Below are positions 37,166-45,159 of a stretch of DNA of 64,000 bases, one piece after another. The notes beneath the pieces are model-generated. The model was not told the DNA's origin. It saw nothing but the letters and a program-made list of their open reading frames with translations, and did no database searches. This DNA comes from JACKAQ01 sp965227145. Lineage in GTDB: Bacteria; Calditrichota; Calditrichia; RBG-13-44-9; J075. A program made the translations under genes and the position numbers. Position 1 is the stretch's first letter. Every line of letters begins with the position of its first letter. The stretch spans positions 868,001 to 932,000 of the forward strand of contig OZ245730.1 of NCBI GenBank assembly GCA_965227145.1. Reading direction: 5' to 3'.

Positions 37166-37873
37166 TTATTGAATATTGTAAATTGTCGATTGAATATTGA
37201 GATCTGAATTCTGTCTTGCATCCTGAGCGAAGCCAAAGGACTGACCGCTGAAGAGCTTGTCCTGAGCCTGCGCTGCACTGAGCCTGCCGAAGTGTCGAAG
37301 GGCTGAAAGCTGACTGCTGACCGCTGATGAGCTTGTCCTGAGCCTGCGCTGCACTGAGCCTGCCGAAGTGTCGAAGGGCTGACCGCTCTGAACGTATTTG
37401 CCCAAAAAATAAATATGCAGCAGAAACAACAGGGTAAACAAGGTTTCGCTGTAAAATGTGTTGCTGTAAAGGATGCCGGTATAGTCGCAAGCGAGAATTA
37501 TTCCGGCGATGAATGCGATGCGTTCCGAAAACCATTGCCTGCCGATCCAATACGTTAACACACCGGTCAGGCTGCTGAGCAGTATTTGGAAAACAATTGC
37601 CAAATGTCCGCCATATGTTCCGGTCAAATAATGTGCAGCGATGAATAGCGGATACAACGGTGTCCGTTCCAGTCGCGGGTTGTGGGGCGCTGATGGCGAA
37701 TCGGAAAATATCCCGTTATTGGCCAGATTTTGGGCAATCCGGTGATATTCGAGCACATCCGGGGAGATAAAGCGATTGGCAAATCCCGCCGGATTGGCTT
37801 CAATGGCGATAAACATGCCGATACGCAACAGCAGCGCGGTGGAAAATAGAGTAATTGTAGATTTATTGATCAA
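37166..37873 (-). pseudogene. N-terminal part of the GT39-like membrane glycosyltransferase
   Basis: This frame encodes the first helices of a PMT/ArnT-type (GT39) transferase: LFSTALLLRIGMFIAIEA, then SPDVLEYHRIAQNLANNGIF and NPRLERTPLYPLFIAA, the first periplasmic loop with its acidic catalytic residue, followed by further helices to FLLHIYFLGKYVQS near 37400. It then runs into repeats and ends at 37166. The matching C-terminal half is in a different frame, so the 37.2-37.4 kb insertion breaks the gene. There is no ATG at the expected start: a TTG at 37873 is possible, and upstream lies repeat sequence. Confidence 0.7.
37190..37390. repeat. Repeat insertion breaking the GT39 gene
   Basis: Two direct copies of a roughly 50-bp repeat beginning GAGCTTGTCCTGAGCCTGCG and ending TGTCGAAGGGCT (37253-37304 and 37329-37380), with CTGACCG-type heptamers between them. 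A third, diverged copy is at 36690-36741 in the second insertion. The net length shifts the reading frame of the transferase. Confidence 0.85.
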
Positions 37874-37950
37874 TTGATTATGGGTAAATGGGATTATGGG
37901 TGTATGGGTGAATGGGTGTAGAGGTGCGGCGTTGCCGCGCCCGGTTCTGA

Positions 37951-38328
37951 CATCCCCCTTAGTCCCCCTTCGAAGGGGGAAAGAATGAAGCCCCTCTTTG
38001 AAGAGGGGTTGGGGAGGTGTTTTCTTTTGCCTTTTGAAAGATCTTCTTTTTGTCCCCCTAAGAAACATCCCCCTTAGTCCCCCTTCGAAGGGGGAAAGAA
38101 TGAAGCCCCTCTTTGAAGAGGGGTTGGGGAGATGTTTTCTTTTGCCTTTTGAAAGATCTTCTTTTTGTCCCCCTAAGAAACATCCCCCTTAGTCCCCCTT
38201 CGAAGGGGGAAAGAATGAAGCCCCTCTTTGAAGAGGGGTTGGGGAGATGTTTTCTTTTGCCTTTTGAAAGATCTTCTTTTTGTCCCCCTAAGAAACATCC
38301 TCCTTTTGTCCCCCTTCGAAGGGGGAAT
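37951..38328. repeat. 115-bp tandem repeat, 3.3 copies
   Basis: Copies start at 37951, 38066, 38181 and (partial) 38296, each exactly 115 bp apart. Each unit holds two palindromes, CCCCCTTCGAAGGGGG and CCCCTCTTTGAAGAGGGG, and a TTTTGCCTTTTGAAAGATC spacer. Copies are almost identical, so the amplification is recent. Single diverged copies of the palindrome pair occur around the MITE at 39.8-40.1 kb. Confidence 0.95.
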
Positions 38329-38345
38329 ACTAACGCGAAAAAAAA

Positions 38346-39557
38346 TTATTTCCCGTGCGTGGCGAGCCAGGTGCAGGTGAGGCTGGTGATCATGCTGAAA
38401 AAGCGGGCAACGAGCAGACCGGTCGCTACGCCCAATAGTGTTGAATCGAAATATGTTGCGCCGAGCCAGGGGAAGAGCACCACAAACAGCGCCAGACTGA
38501 CCTGATAGGTGATCAGCCAGCGCCAGGACTTGAGTGACCACAGCGCATAAGCCCCGACAGCCCCGCCGGAGAAGGCGGTCGTGAACAACATCACCTGTGC
38601 GGCGGCAATGCCCGGTGCGTATTGGGAAAAATAGGTGTTGACCACCGGCGGCAGCAGCAGATACCCCACCGAAGCGATCGGCAGCATGACCGCCACAATT
38701 AATATCGAAATTTTCCAGGCCGGCGCCCAGAGATCGTTGGGATTTTTGTCCACGCCGTAGCGATAGGTCATTTTGGGATAAAAATAGGTGCCGAGCGATA
38801 CGGGGATTGCCTGAAACGTGGAATACACCATCGCCGCAAGTCCGTAATACCCCACCGTTGTGACATCCGCAAAATGTAAAATCACCAGCCGGTCCGCAGT
38901 TTCCGCGCTGATCAGCAGATATTCCAGCAAAAAAATAGGCAGCCCGGTTTTGACGAGCTGCAGGAACCCGGCTTTATCCCATCGCGGGCGCACGTGCATG
39001 GGACGAAAGATGTGTAATATGATCACCACCGCTGCCAGCACCAACAGGATCCGCCCCAACATCCCTCCGTAACCATACCAGAACAATAACGGGATGGTGA
39101 GCACCATCAAACCCGCTTCGATGAACTGGATGGTTGACAAGGACTTAAATGCGTTGACAGACTGGTAGAGATAGATCAGAAATTGGCGATAAAACATCCC
39201 GGCGATGAGCAGGGTAACGGCGATAACCGCCATCTGCAGCTGCCATTCCGCCTGATTGAGGTAAAACCCGAACGCTACCATCCCGCCGATGAACAGCACC
39301 GCAATGGTACAGATTAAATTATACCACTGGCTGATGGCCGCCAGTTTTTCCGCGGTTGCGGTTTTTCCGGCACCGAGCACATAGGGTAATTCGCGGTTTA
39401 AGCCATAGTTGATGCCCAATAACAGGATCAACGCATAGGTTAAGGACAGCCGGGCCGAATGCCAAAGCCCCAGTTCCGCCGGAAGTATGGCTTTGACGAT
39501 AAAAATCCCGGCGATAACCCGGGATAATGATATCGCCACTGTCGACGCGGTGAACAA
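38346..39557 (-). CDS. Polysaccharide flippase-like membrane protein (MOP/PST family)
   Basis: A protein of about 403 residues with 10-12 predicted helices, of the MOP exporter superfamily (O-antigen flippase-like). The N-terminus VAISLSRVIAGIFIVKAI and the middle segment LLISAETADRLVILHF, with the following VGYYGLAAMVY, are typical. It would move a lipid-linked oligosaccharide across the cytoplasmic membrane. The start is unclear: the ORF begins with TTG at 39557 and no ATG or GTG occurs in frame further upstream before a stop within the octamer repeat. It is squeezed between repeats on both sides. Confidence 0.8.
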   Translation of the reverse strand: MFTASTVAISLSRVIAGIFIVKAILPAELGLWHSARLSLTYALILLLGINYGLNRELPYVLGAGKTATAEKLAAISQWYNLICTIAVLFIGGMVAFGFYLNQAEWQLQMAVIAVTLLIAGMFYRQFLIYLYQSVNAFKSLSTIQFIEAGLMVLTIPLLFWYGYGGMLGRILLVLAAVVIILHIFRPMHVRPRWDKAGFLQLVKTGLPIFLLEYLLISAETADRLVILHFADVTTVGYYGLAAMVYSTFQAIPVSLGTYFYPKMTYRYGVDKNPNDLWAPAWKISILIVAVMLPIASVGYLLLPPVVNTYFSQYAPGIAAAQVMLFTTAFSGGAVGAYALWSLKSWRWLITYQVSLALFVVLFPWLGATYFDSTLLGVATGLLVARFFSMITSLTCTWLATHGK

Positions 39558-39641
39558 CAGCGGTTTGGCGTGTTTGTTCTGGCTGATTGCGCCTGTGCGA
39601 AGTAGTGGGGTGGCTTTTATGGTTAATTGTTTGTCGATTTT

Positions 39642-39697
39642 GGGTTTATGGGTTTATGGGTTTATGGGTTTATGGGTTTATGGGTGAATGGGTGAAT
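39642..39697. repeat. Octanucleotide tandem array (GGGTTTAT)
   Basis: Five units of GGGTTTAT and two of GGGTGAAT, exactly 8 bp each, directly upstream of the flippase gene start. A degenerate related stretch is at about 37876-37918, upstream of the GT39 fragment. Confidence 0.92.
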
Positions 39698-39840
39698 GGT
39701 TGCGTATAGGGGCACAGCCTGCCCCTTTGGGGGCGTTGACGTGCCCCGGTTCTGACATCCCGCTGTGTGTCCCCATTCTCGGATAAACATCCCCCTGTAT
39801 CCCCCTTCGAAGGGGGAAATATGGTAGCCCCTCTTTGAAG

Positions 39841-40110
39841 CTCAGGTTTACCCACATCTCTAAGGTTGAAAAAAATGCGTTATCATTTCACCCCTCTGGG
39901 GTTCCGGTTTGGTCCCGGATGAACGCTTTTCTATAAACATTACACTCCTCCGGAGTTGCTTCTGCTAACACGACCGGATGTTATCTTCAAAACCGCGTAG
40001 CGGTGTTATGTTTATAGACTTTTGATAGCCACGCGATGCTCCCCAAACCCCGTAGGGGTGACATGATTTGTTCCCGATCCCCTTTATCCTGACTTGTGGG
40101 TAAACCTGAG
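39841..40110. mobile_element. 270-bp MITE with 16-bp perfect inverted repeats
   Basis: The ends CTCAGGTTTACCCACA (39841-39856) and TGTGGGTAAACCTGAG (40095-40110) are perfect inverted repeats. They are flanked by the direct repeat CTTTGAAG (39833-39840 and 40111-40118). Removing the element and one CTTTGAAG restores CCCCTCTTTGAAGAGGGG, the palindrome of the 115-bp repeat, so the empty site is known. The element has no ORF and contains several small palindromes (such as CCGCGTAGCGG and CCCCGTAGGGG). An 8-bp target duplication is seen in several IS families; the mobilising transposase is not in the window. Confidence 0.9.
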
Positions 40111-40286
40111 CTTTGAAGAGGGGTTGGGGAGATGTGAAATATCTGAATATGTTGTCCGGTGTTCATTTGGGCACGGCCTGCCGTGCCCCTACGTCTGTAT
40201 TGGGTCGGGATAATTATAAATAAGTAAGCGCCATGCCTTTTGGGGATGACGCTTGGATAATATTGCAATGGTGTTGGTGGCGAGGA

Positions 40287-40934
40287 TTATTCGGATAGCC
40301 CCAGTTTTTCCAGAAGTTGCGGCTCATCCGCCATAGCGATTCTGGCGATGGCGTAAAAATCCCGCGTCCATTTGCTGAATGCCTTGTTCGCCTGGTTTTT
40401 CTTGTGAGTGGACTGCTGGGCAGCCCCGGTTTTTTGCTGACGCAGCTTGTAGGCTGTTTCAACACCGGTTACCAGTTCCTGGGCTTCTTCCAGCTGTGCC
40501 TGGGTGACGCCGTTGGCTGTCAACGCGGTCAGCAGGGACGGGTTAGCCAAGGCATTGGCGTAGAATTGTTTGTTTCTGTCCAGCCAAACCGGATAGGTGA
40601 TGGGATATTGACCGGCAATACCCAGGGTTTGCTGGGCTGCGCGATCATCCCGGAAGATCACCTTTGCGATATCGCGGTAACGGGTAAATTTATTGTCTGC
40701 GGCTTCCTTAGCCAGATTTAATTCGTCCGTGGCGCTGAATTGGGCACCATAATCGGCTTGCTGCTGTTGGGAATATTGCTGTACGGTGGAAACGATATTT
40801 TTTCCATCGAGCATTTTCTCAACCGTGTAGCCATGGGTTTCCATCACTGCCAGAATCTGGGGATCACCCAGGGCATTATCGATGGCAACCTCAGCACGCT
40901 GCAGATTTCCGATAAGGACTTTGGACGGGTTCAT
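40287..40934 (-). CDS. Helical protein of unknown function
   Basis: A 215-residue soluble, mostly alpha-helical protein with no signal peptide, membrane helix or motif I recognise. It has a Gln-rich segment (VQQYSQQQQADYGAQF), a repeated Leu/Ala pattern in the middle (NPSLLTALTANGVTQAQLEE) and a Lys/Gln-rich linker before the C-terminal helix FSKWTRDFYAIARIAM. The start at 40934 is supported by AAGGAGG at a normal distance. It stands alone between the MITE and the gene-poor zone. Translation signals and base composition make it a real gene; I cannot assign a role. Confidence 0.7.
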   Translation of the reverse strand: MNPSKVLIGNLQRAEVAIDNALGDPQILAVMETHGYTVEKMLDGKNIVSTVQQYSQQQQADYGAQFSATDELNLAKEAADNKFTRYRDIAKVIFRDDRAAQQTLGIAGQYPITYPVWLDRNKQFYANALANPSLLTALTANGVTQAQLEEAQELVTGVETAYKLRQQKTGAAQQSTHKKNQANKAFSKWTRDFYAIARIAMADEPQLLEKLGLSE

Positions 40935-42609
40935 AAGAACCTCCTTGTTCCTATTGTTGATGACATCCGCATGCCTGCGGATTCACTGAATATACCCGGC
41001 AATACACCAAAAATATAAACGGCTGCAACACCATTGCAGAAACAGCTGCCCGGCGCTTCAGTAAATCTTGAGAAATCGCTGTTGATTTGCTCTTGGTGAT
41101 GGCATCAACGGTTAAACATTGAATCCGACACCGTTTTGTTGTTTGGTACCGGACTCATTCCATTTGTAACGACTATTATCGAACCGTATTTCGGGCACTT
41201 AAGTTTTTTCTGATGCTATTTTGTGGTTTATTGCAATGTTTATAACCGCAGAGAGCGCTGAAAGTTTTTTTTGAAACATAATTTCTTCGAAGAAAACATA
41301 GTTTTTACCCAGGATGCTTTTCCTTCAACATTAGCTTCGTTCTTTTTGCCGGCGCAAAAAGAACCAAAAACGCCCTGACGAAATAAACTCGGCATCCATG
41401 CCTCAAACAGTATTTCGCCAATCCATCCCTGGAAAGAGGTAAAAAATTCTTTTACAAATTACATAACAGATGTTGTTGTCATTCTGAGCCGTGAAGCGGC
41501 GAAGAATCTCATCGGGTGTTAATTTTCATGGGTTTGTTTGATCCGCTAATTTCAAGAATTGTTCTGGTGTAATAATAAACCAGGTCACCCCTGACGGGGT
41601 TTTTGGTTTTTTGTGTACTGCTCAGGTTACAGACAGTTCGCCCCTGACGGGGCTACAAAAAATGATTACCTAATGGCTGAGGATCAGGGAAAAAATACCT
41701 TGTTAACGTTGGAAATAGCTTAGCTAGAAACTCATCCTCCCAACTGAAAAGCTGCTCTATGCACACAAATGCGGCACGGAAGTTTAGGGAAGGAAACGCC
41801 TGCAAAATTTCCTGTTCAAACTGCCTGAATTTTCTAAAGGGCACATAAAGAACCTCGTAGAGGTTCAATTATTGTAGGCATGGGACGTTCCTGTCCGTGA
41901 CGAACTATTCTACAATAATTATACATCTACGATGTTTTTCGTAAAAAACCCCCGCAATATCGTCTCCCTTGCTCATGCCGATCTTATGTGCATAAAGTAG
42001 CTTGAAAAGAGAAAGTGGGGAAGTTCTGGGTGCTTATTGAACCGTGTATTGATCCGGGAAATCTTACCGGAAATCAAGTGTGTTGTTATTGCAGACAAAT
42101 TCGACCTCACCTGGCACACCATTGAATAACAGGTTGATTCTGAAATATGCAAATCGATTTCTCAAATTTTCTCACGGGTCTATATCAATGGTGAAACGCC
42201 GTCGGCGTTTTCTGTTTGTAGCAAAAATTTTAAAAAAAATGCCGGAATAGCGCCGCAGGTTTGTCCTGTTCCTGATTTTACATTTGTGTCATTGGTGAAT
42301 CAACACCCGGTATATTGTCACAACCAGAATCAAAATTACAAAGCTGCTATTCAGTGGGTCCCTGCTTGGATTGTAGCAATAACCCGACGCACTGGTCTGA
42401 ATTAATGTGTCGGAAATATTGTATTTGGTCAATATTAAATTGAATTCTTAAAAATGATGGATTATCTTAATATAAGCAGGTATATGAATTGAGAAAAATT
42501 GAGCTTATCGTATGAGCCCGGTCGTATTCAGATAAGATAATTTGTGCGTTAATTTTATAAAACACTCCTTTCATTGATTGAAGTGTTTTCTTTTATAGTT
42601 TAGAATTGT
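40935..42609. other. Gene-poor region with dispersed repeats
   Basis: I see no convincing gene. It holds a dispersed repeat at 41339-41435 (listed separately), small palindromes such as CACCCCTGACGGGGT and CGCCCCTGACGGGGC at about 41586-41655, and CCTCGTAGAGG with nearby ACAATAATTATAC repeats at about 41853-41940. A 71-codon minus-strand ORF (41653-41868) overlaps these repeats and is not convincing. Confidence 0.6.
41339..41435 (+). repeat. 97-bp dispersed direct repeat, copy 1
   Basis: Begins GTTCTTTTTGCCGGCGCAAA and ends ATCCATCCCTGGAAA. A second copy lies at 42610-42706 in the same orientation with about a dozen differences. The left end can form a hairpin (TTCTTTTTGC / GCAAAAAGAA). Confidence 0.85.
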
Positions 42610-42706
42610 GTTCTTTTTGCAGGCGCAAAAAGAACCAAAAACGCCTTGGCAAAATAAACTCGACATCCCTGTCTCAAACAGTATTTCGCCACACCATCCA
42701 TGGAAA
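42610..42706 (+). repeat. 97-bp dispersed direct repeat, copy 2
   Basis: Second copy of the repeat at 41339-41435 (TTCTTTTTGCAGGCGCAAAA at the left, CACCATCCATGGAAA at the right). It lies immediately upstream of the truncated DUF4160 gene and may mark the place where that gene lost its N-terminus. Confidence 0.85.
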
Positions 42707-42772
42707 AACAAATATTTCACTACGAGTTTGCGGCTTAATTGAAGATGATTATTTTTTGCAGAAAAACCACAA

Positions 42773-42946
42773 ATGCATGTTCATGTTTACTCTGATGAAG
42801 GTGAGGCAAAATTCTGGATAGAACCGGAAATTTTGTTGGCCCGCAGTTATGGATTATCTGCAAAAGCGTTAAACACTATTCAAAAAATTATTGAGGAGCG
42901 CGAGGATGAAATCCGGGAACATTGGACAAGACACTTCGGAAATTGA
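42773..42946 (+). pseudogene. Truncated DUF4160 gene
   Basis: The frame from the ATG at 42773 gives MHVHVYSDEGEAKFWIEPEI, then SAKALNTIQKIIEEREDEIR and a final WTRHFGN, the C-terminal two-thirds of a DUF4160 protein. The usual N-terminal strands (about 20-25 residues) are missing: an in-frame TGA lies about 10 codons upstream and dispersed-repeat sequence begins beyond that. It overlaps the DUF2442 gene, its usual partner, by 41 bp. The ATG could still be used, so a short protein is possible. Confidence 0.75.
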
Positions 42947-43175
42947 AGTTGTCAATATTTCAAAGCATGGGTTTTGGTTGTATGTAAGGGGTAAAGAACT
43001 TTTTCTGGCGTTTGAGGACTTTCCCTGGTTTAAAGATGCTTCAATCAGTTCTATTTTGAATGTTCAATTGCTTCATCATCAGCATCTTCACTGGCCGGAT
43101 TTGGATATAGATCTGGAATTAGATTCGATTGAGTTCCCCGGGAAATATCCACTCATCTATACTAAAAAGCCATGA
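42906..43175 (+). CDS. DUF2442 family protein
   Basis: An 89-residue protein. NISKHGFWLYVRGKELFLAF and EDFPWFKDASISSILNVQ are the family core; such proteins are regularly paired with DUF4160 proteins in a toxin-antitoxin-like arrangement, although a mechanism is not established. The ATG at 42906 is preceded by GAGGAGCGCGAGG and overlaps the truncated DUF4160 gene. It appears complete. Confidence 0.82.
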   Translation: MKSGNIGQDTSEIEVVNISKHGFWLYVRGKELFLAFEDFPWFKDASISSILNVQLLHHQHLHWPDLDIDLELDSIEFPGKYPLIYTKKP

Positions 43176-43630
43176 ATAATATCTGTTGTTAGCGATTTGC
43201 ATTTTGTCGATAAGCAATTGCGATCGTAACATCTCACGCAAATTTGTACTCAGAATGTCAAAGGGGGCATTCTGAGGCGCGAAGCAACGTGGTATATCGT
43301 CTTAAGCCCTCTCTCTCAGAGATTTATTGCCGCGGATTTTCGCTGTTTTTATTTTATCCACGAATTTCACGAATTGTTGTAACTATTCAGCCTACGAAAC
43401 ATGCGAAAAGAAACGAAAAAACTGATTTTTATAAGCCTTTGTTTTTTTATGTTTTATGTATCACCCGAATGGTGATTGTCAACCATTTATTAGTCATTAA
43501 ACTGCAAAAATTTGATAAAACAATTTGTTTTAAGCTGATGTTTTTTGTGCCTTTAGAGTGTTTAGTGGGCTGAATAGTAACGGATTGTTTATTTATTCAT
43601 TTAACGAAATAGTCCTGAGATATAGCCCTG
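43176..43630. other. Non-coding stretch after the DUF2442 gene
   Basis: About 450 bp. A 109-codon plus-strand ORF exists here but shows no ribosome-binding site or recognisable protein pattern. I see nothing I can name. Confidence 0.5.
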
Positions 43631-43732
43631 AGATTCCTGCCTTTGCAGGAATGACAGGAACGCCCCCCTGTCCGTCATCGTTGCTCTGAAGGAGTGCCTT
43701 TGGCACGAATGCAGTGTTCTCCCGAAGTGCCA
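43631..43732. repeat. Composite double-hairpin repeat, copy C
   Basis: AGATTCCTGCCTTTGCAGGA at the left and GAAGGAGTGCCTTTGGCACG towards the right, in the same order and orientation as copies A and B but more diverged. Confidence 0.75.
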
Positions 43733-43832
43733 CAGTTAATGGTTTGTTCAACACAATCTATTTTCGGGTTTTTATATTCGTGTGATTGGTGTAATTCCCC
43801 GATGAGTCGGGGCAGGGTGTGGATGAGAAACT

Positions 43833-44105
43833 GGCAATGTCGGGGATTTCGTCGCTAAAACGGGCGTTTTGGTGCTCAAACCTCGTTTTTTGTAGTTCAA
43901 AGTAAGTTTTTTTGACACCAAAGTAAGTTTTTTTCACAGCAAACCTGGCATTTCAAAACTCAAACCTCATTTTTCGCGGTTCAAAGTAAGTTTTTTTGAC
44001 ACCAAAGTAAGTTTTTTTTACAGCAAACCTCACGTTTTGAAACTCAAACCTGACGTTTTCATTCTAAAACCTGGCGTTTTGATGATAAATGTTGGGGTTT
44101 TCGTC
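43833..44105. repeat. 21-bp minisatellite, 13 units, with an 84-bp higher-order repeat
   Basis: The units begin at 43833 and every 21 bp to 44085 without a single indel. The common skeleton is nnCAAACCTnnCGTTTTnnnn; a variant AAAGTAAGTTTTTTT replaces the middle in four units. The block of four units starting at 43896 recurs at 43980 (84 bp later). Because 21 is a multiple of 3, one frame reads as a heptapeptide repeat (Lys-Pro-x-Val-Phe pattern), but it contains a TAG and has no start signal. I see no host gene. Confidence 0.92.
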
Positions 44106-44115
44106 AGTTTTTTAA

Positions 44116-44235
44116 GGAAAAAGGAAAAAGGAAAAAGGAAAAAGGAAAAAGCTGTTGGTTGAATTTGTTGTTTGATTATGGTCAATGGTCAATGGTCAAT
44201 GGTCAATGGTCAATGGTCAATGGTCAGTGGTCCAT
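44116..44235. repeat. Two heptanucleotide arrays (GGAAAAA and GGTCAAT)
   Basis: Five exact units of GGAAAAA at 44116-44150 and six exact plus one variant unit of GGTCAAT at 44180-44228. They lie 10 bp after the 21-bp minisatellite. The sequences are unrelated but the unit length is the same. Confidence 0.93.
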
Positions 44236-44465
44236 TGAATGGTATTGAGGTTTTTTTTTAACCCGGTTGTGGCTACTGTTGAGTGATACGGTTCTATGTT
44301 GTTTCGTCAATATCATCCTGTGTCCCGAGAAGCGTGAAAGGATAAATTCAATATAAATAGGGATTTTCCAGCATCAGGGGATTCAGCCGGGCTTGATTTA
44401 TACGCTAATGATCAATGTGAGACATGTGTTGAGAGTATATGAACCAATTTGGTTGGATTTGCAGG

Positions 44466-44583
44466 GAGATTCCTGTCCCGAAAGGAATCACTTCGTGGCA
44501 TTTGCGCCAAAGGTGCTCCTTCGGAGCAGAAATGACACTTTCTTTTGTGGCTGTTACCCCTGCGAATGGAGGGATAACTGACA
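44466..44583. repeat. Composite double-hairpin repeat, copy D (inverted)
   Basis: An inverted relative of copies A-C: GCCAAAGGTGCTCCTTCGGA, then TTACCCCTGCGAATGGAGGG at the right. An additional GATTCCTGTCCCGAAAGGAATC hairpin-like segment is at the left end. Confidence 0.7.
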
Positions 44584-44650
44584 TTTTTCGCAGTTATAAA
44601 TTCAACTTGTGATTCGCAATATCACATTATTTTTGTCAAGGCAATAATAT

Positions 44651-44949
44651 CTATTCTCTTTTCCTGTCTATCCAATATTCGGGTTCCCGGTGTTGATGTG
44701 CTACTGCAATGATATAAAGTTTATCATCATGTATTGCGTAAATCAGGTGATAGGGAAACTTATTTAAAACAGCTTTTCGCGTATTATCAGAATTTTTAGA
44801 CCAAATTTCAGAGTAATGTAAAATCAGATCTATGATTTTTTTAGAATCTCGTCAAAAAATTTGTTCCCAAGCCCTTGAGATTGCTGATTATAAAATTCAA
44901 TGGCGTCATCCAATTCTATTGCAGCCGGCTCAATAAATTCAACTTTCAT
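44651..44949 (-). pseudogene. RelE/ParE-type toxin gene, frameshifted in a poly-A tract
   Basis: From the ATG at 44949 the frame gives MKVEFIEPAAIELDDAIEFY, then QGLGNKFFDEILKKS and a TAG. One frame over, the protein continues as IDLILHYSEIWSKNSDNTR, AVLNKFPYHLIYAIHDDKL and YIIAVAHQHREPEYWIDR to a stop at 44651. The junction is a run of seven A (44842-44836); eight A would restore a normal 99-residue toxin. Slippage in the run could still yield some full-length protein. The ATG follows the antitoxin stop directly. Confidence 0.88.
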
Positions 44950-45159
44950 CTATTTGTATCGCTGAATAATTTCTTCAATGGTAAAAGTCTTAACATTTTT
45001 ACGGAGTAATGCTTCATACCTTTTTTCGGATTCTTCTGCCCACAATTGATCAATTGTGTCATTGGGTTTGTCCAGACTCTTGGCAAGCCATTCGATTAGC
45101 TGAAGCCGTTCGGCTGGTCTTAAATGCAAAGCTTTCTGAAGTAATGTTTTTGAATCCAT
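44950..45159 (-). CDS. Addiction-module antitoxin (PF09720-like)
   Basis: A 69-residue helical protein: KALHLRPAERLQLIEWLAKS, then TIDQLWAEESEKRYEALL. This is the putative addiction-module component family that precedes RelE/ParE toxins. The stop codon directly adjoins the toxin start. It is intact although the toxin is frameshifted. Confidence 0.85.
   Translation of the reverse strand: MDSKTLLQKALHLRPAERLQLIEWLAKSLDKPNDTIDQLWAEESEKRYEALLRKNVKTFTIEEIIQRYK

Larger units (their letters stand above)
35955..37550 (-). pseudogene. C-terminal part of a GT39-like membrane glycosyltransferase, repeat-invaded
   Basis: Genuine protein sequence in this frame starts near 37190 (ITLALATLTRPVSVYWIFC) and runs through membrane helices to about 36900 (WNTHNLHKLYAEES). 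It is then interrupted by about 450 bp of repeats (36461-36902) and resumes at SEETIQAIGRDSQHYLKGM and a helical C-terminus. The repeat insert stays in frame and adds about 150 low-complexity residues. The N-terminal part of the same enzyme is in another frame (37166-37873). The segment upstream of about 37190 in this ORF is out-of-frame shadow. Probably a decaying gene, or an enzyme tolerating large loop insertions. Confidence 0.7.

Noticed and set aside
36841..37278. A 145-codon minus-strand ORF across the GT39 gene
   Set aside because: It is the third frame of the transferase and its repeats; only the other two frames carry recognisable transferase sequence.
37951..38328. Possible CRISPR array with long units
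   Set aside because: The whole 115-bp unit is conserved, including what would be the spacer.
41653..41868. A 71-codon minus-strand ORF
   Set aside because: It overlaps dispersed palindromes, lacks a ribosome-binding site and resembles no family.
43244..43573. A 109-codon plus-strand ORF
   Set aside because: No start signal, atypical composition, and no recognisable pattern.
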